Shown: one piece after another, positions 63,602 through 64,000 of the stretch
How positions within the stretch are numbered: the first letter of the stretch is position 1
How the letters are laid out: each line of letters begins with the position of its first letter
Assembly (NCBI GenBank): GCA_027924025.1
Contig: AP026970.1
Span: forward strand, 3,618,501-3,682,500
Direction of reading: 5' to 3'
Source of the DNA: Comamonadaceae bacterium OS-4
Lineage (GTDB): Bacteria > Pseudomonadota > Gammaproteobacteria > Burkholderiales > Burkholderiaceae_C
Length of the DNA stretch: 64,000 nt
The notes under the pieces: model-generated
The model's database searches: none
What the model was told of the DNA's origin: nothing
What the model saw: the letters and a program-made list of their open reading frames with translations, nothing else
Translations under genes and position numbers: made by a program

Positions 63602-64000
63602 GCGAGTTGGTTGCCGCAGCAGCAGGTGGCTTGCCCGCCAATCTCCACGCCGAGCTGCGCACCCTCATCGCCAGCAGCCGCCAGCGCCTGGCCGGTGCAG
63701 TTAATGCAGAACTCACCCGCCTTTACTGGAGTTTGGGCGAGCGCCTGCGCACCGAAGTGCTGGGCGGCGCAGACCGTGCCAAATATGGCGACCAACTGAT
63801 CCAGCGCGTGGGCGAGCAACTGGCGCAAGAATTTGGCCGTGGGTTTGAGGCCAAAAACCTGCGCCGCATGGTGCAGTTTGCCCAGGCCTTCCCGCAGCCC
63901 GAGATTGTCGCGATGCTGTCGCGACAATTGAGCTGGAGCCATTTTGTGAACCTGCTGCCCCTCAAAACCGAGGCCGCACGCCAGTTTTACGCCAGCCAAG
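63598..64000 (+). CDS. DUF1016 (YhcG-type) nuclease family protein, partial
   Basis: The first 134 residues are present (SELVAAAAGGLPANLHAELR; RLYWSLGERLRTEVLGG; LSWSHFVNLLPLKTEAARQF). This is the N-terminal helical domain of DUF1016 proteins, whose missing C-terminal half is a PD-(D/E)XK nuclease. These genes are often found inside type I restriction loci, as here. It is cut by the window end. Confidence 0.88.
   Translation, partial: MSELVAAAAGGLPANLHAELRTLIASSRQRLAGAVNAELTRLYWSLGERLRTEVLGGADRAKYGDQLIQRVGEQLAQEFGRGFEAKNLRRMVQFAQAFPQPEIVAMLSRQLSWSHFVNLLPLKTEAARQFYASQ

Noticed and set aside
63079..63999. 306-residue leftward frame opposite hsdM and the DUF1016 gene
   Set aside because: Opposes two recognised genes that are coupled by an ATGA overlap.

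Overview
The window looks like a chromosomal segment of a Comamonadaceae betaproteobacterium, probably Rhodoferax or a close relative. I infer this from gene content and order (recA-recX, sucCD, a SET gene beside topB-SWIB, YaeQ, DUF3717-DUF1289), moderately high GC, and two small interspersed repeats that I remember from this family. No rRNA, tRNA, CRISPR array or insertion sequence was seen. About 60 protein genes cover nearly the whole window.

Region by region. 1-142: the start of a ferritin-like gene, leftward. 328-7403: a tight eight-gene rightward operon (FAD oxidoreductase, DUF1365, cyclopropane-type fatty acid methyltransferase, chalcone-isomerase-like protein, MFS carrier, DUF3833 lipoprotein, SDR, NTF2-like), probably for membrane fatty acid modification under light or oxidative stress. 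7410-12430: housekeeping and small genes (zinc ribbon, GST, purB, yaeQ, DUF3717-DUF1289), then a TerC membrane protein behind a yybP-ykoY manganese riboswitch, and a small holin-like membrane protein. 12401-26022: a leftward block with a BepA-like protease, an AT-rich PglL/Wzy-type ligase, a type IV pilin with a sigma-54 promoter, a GAF-containing PilB/GspE-type ATPase, then a Ser/Thr signalling operon (CHASE2 kinase, PP2C phosphatase, FHA protein, CHASE2 cyclase) and a second TerC gene.

26123-31019: sucD, sucC, divergent argC, recX and recA with two LexA-type boxes. 31103-33800: a MarR regulator and an OmpR/QseC-like two-component system. 33797-38780: SPOR protein, birA and a SET methyltransferase gene, divergent from a DNA topoisomerase III that ends in a lysine/alanine-rich linker and a SWIB domain. 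38816-42813: a CDF metal transporter, an ABC exporter pair and a UPF0114 protein.

42880-49897: a leftward carbohydrate ABC transport operon with amino-sugar enzymes (binding protein, two permeases, ATPase, BadF-type kinase, SIS isomerase/deaminase, mutarotase). Divergent from it is an unusual trio: a second sugar-binding protein, a response regulator and a histidine kinase (50167-53628). With nagA and its GntR regulator (56133-57997) these genes could take N-acetylglucosamine or a related amino sugar to fructose-6-phosphate. Between them lie small stress-type genes: a triple CX10C periplasmic protein, an RRM protein with a cold-shock-like leader upstream, CsbD and a fatty acid hydroxylase. 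58055-59917: a 7TM diguanylate cyclase whose proposed start codon lies in an interspersed repeat. 60097-64000: the left edge of a likely defence island (NERD-helicase, type I methylase HsdM, DUF1016 nuclease, cut by the window end).
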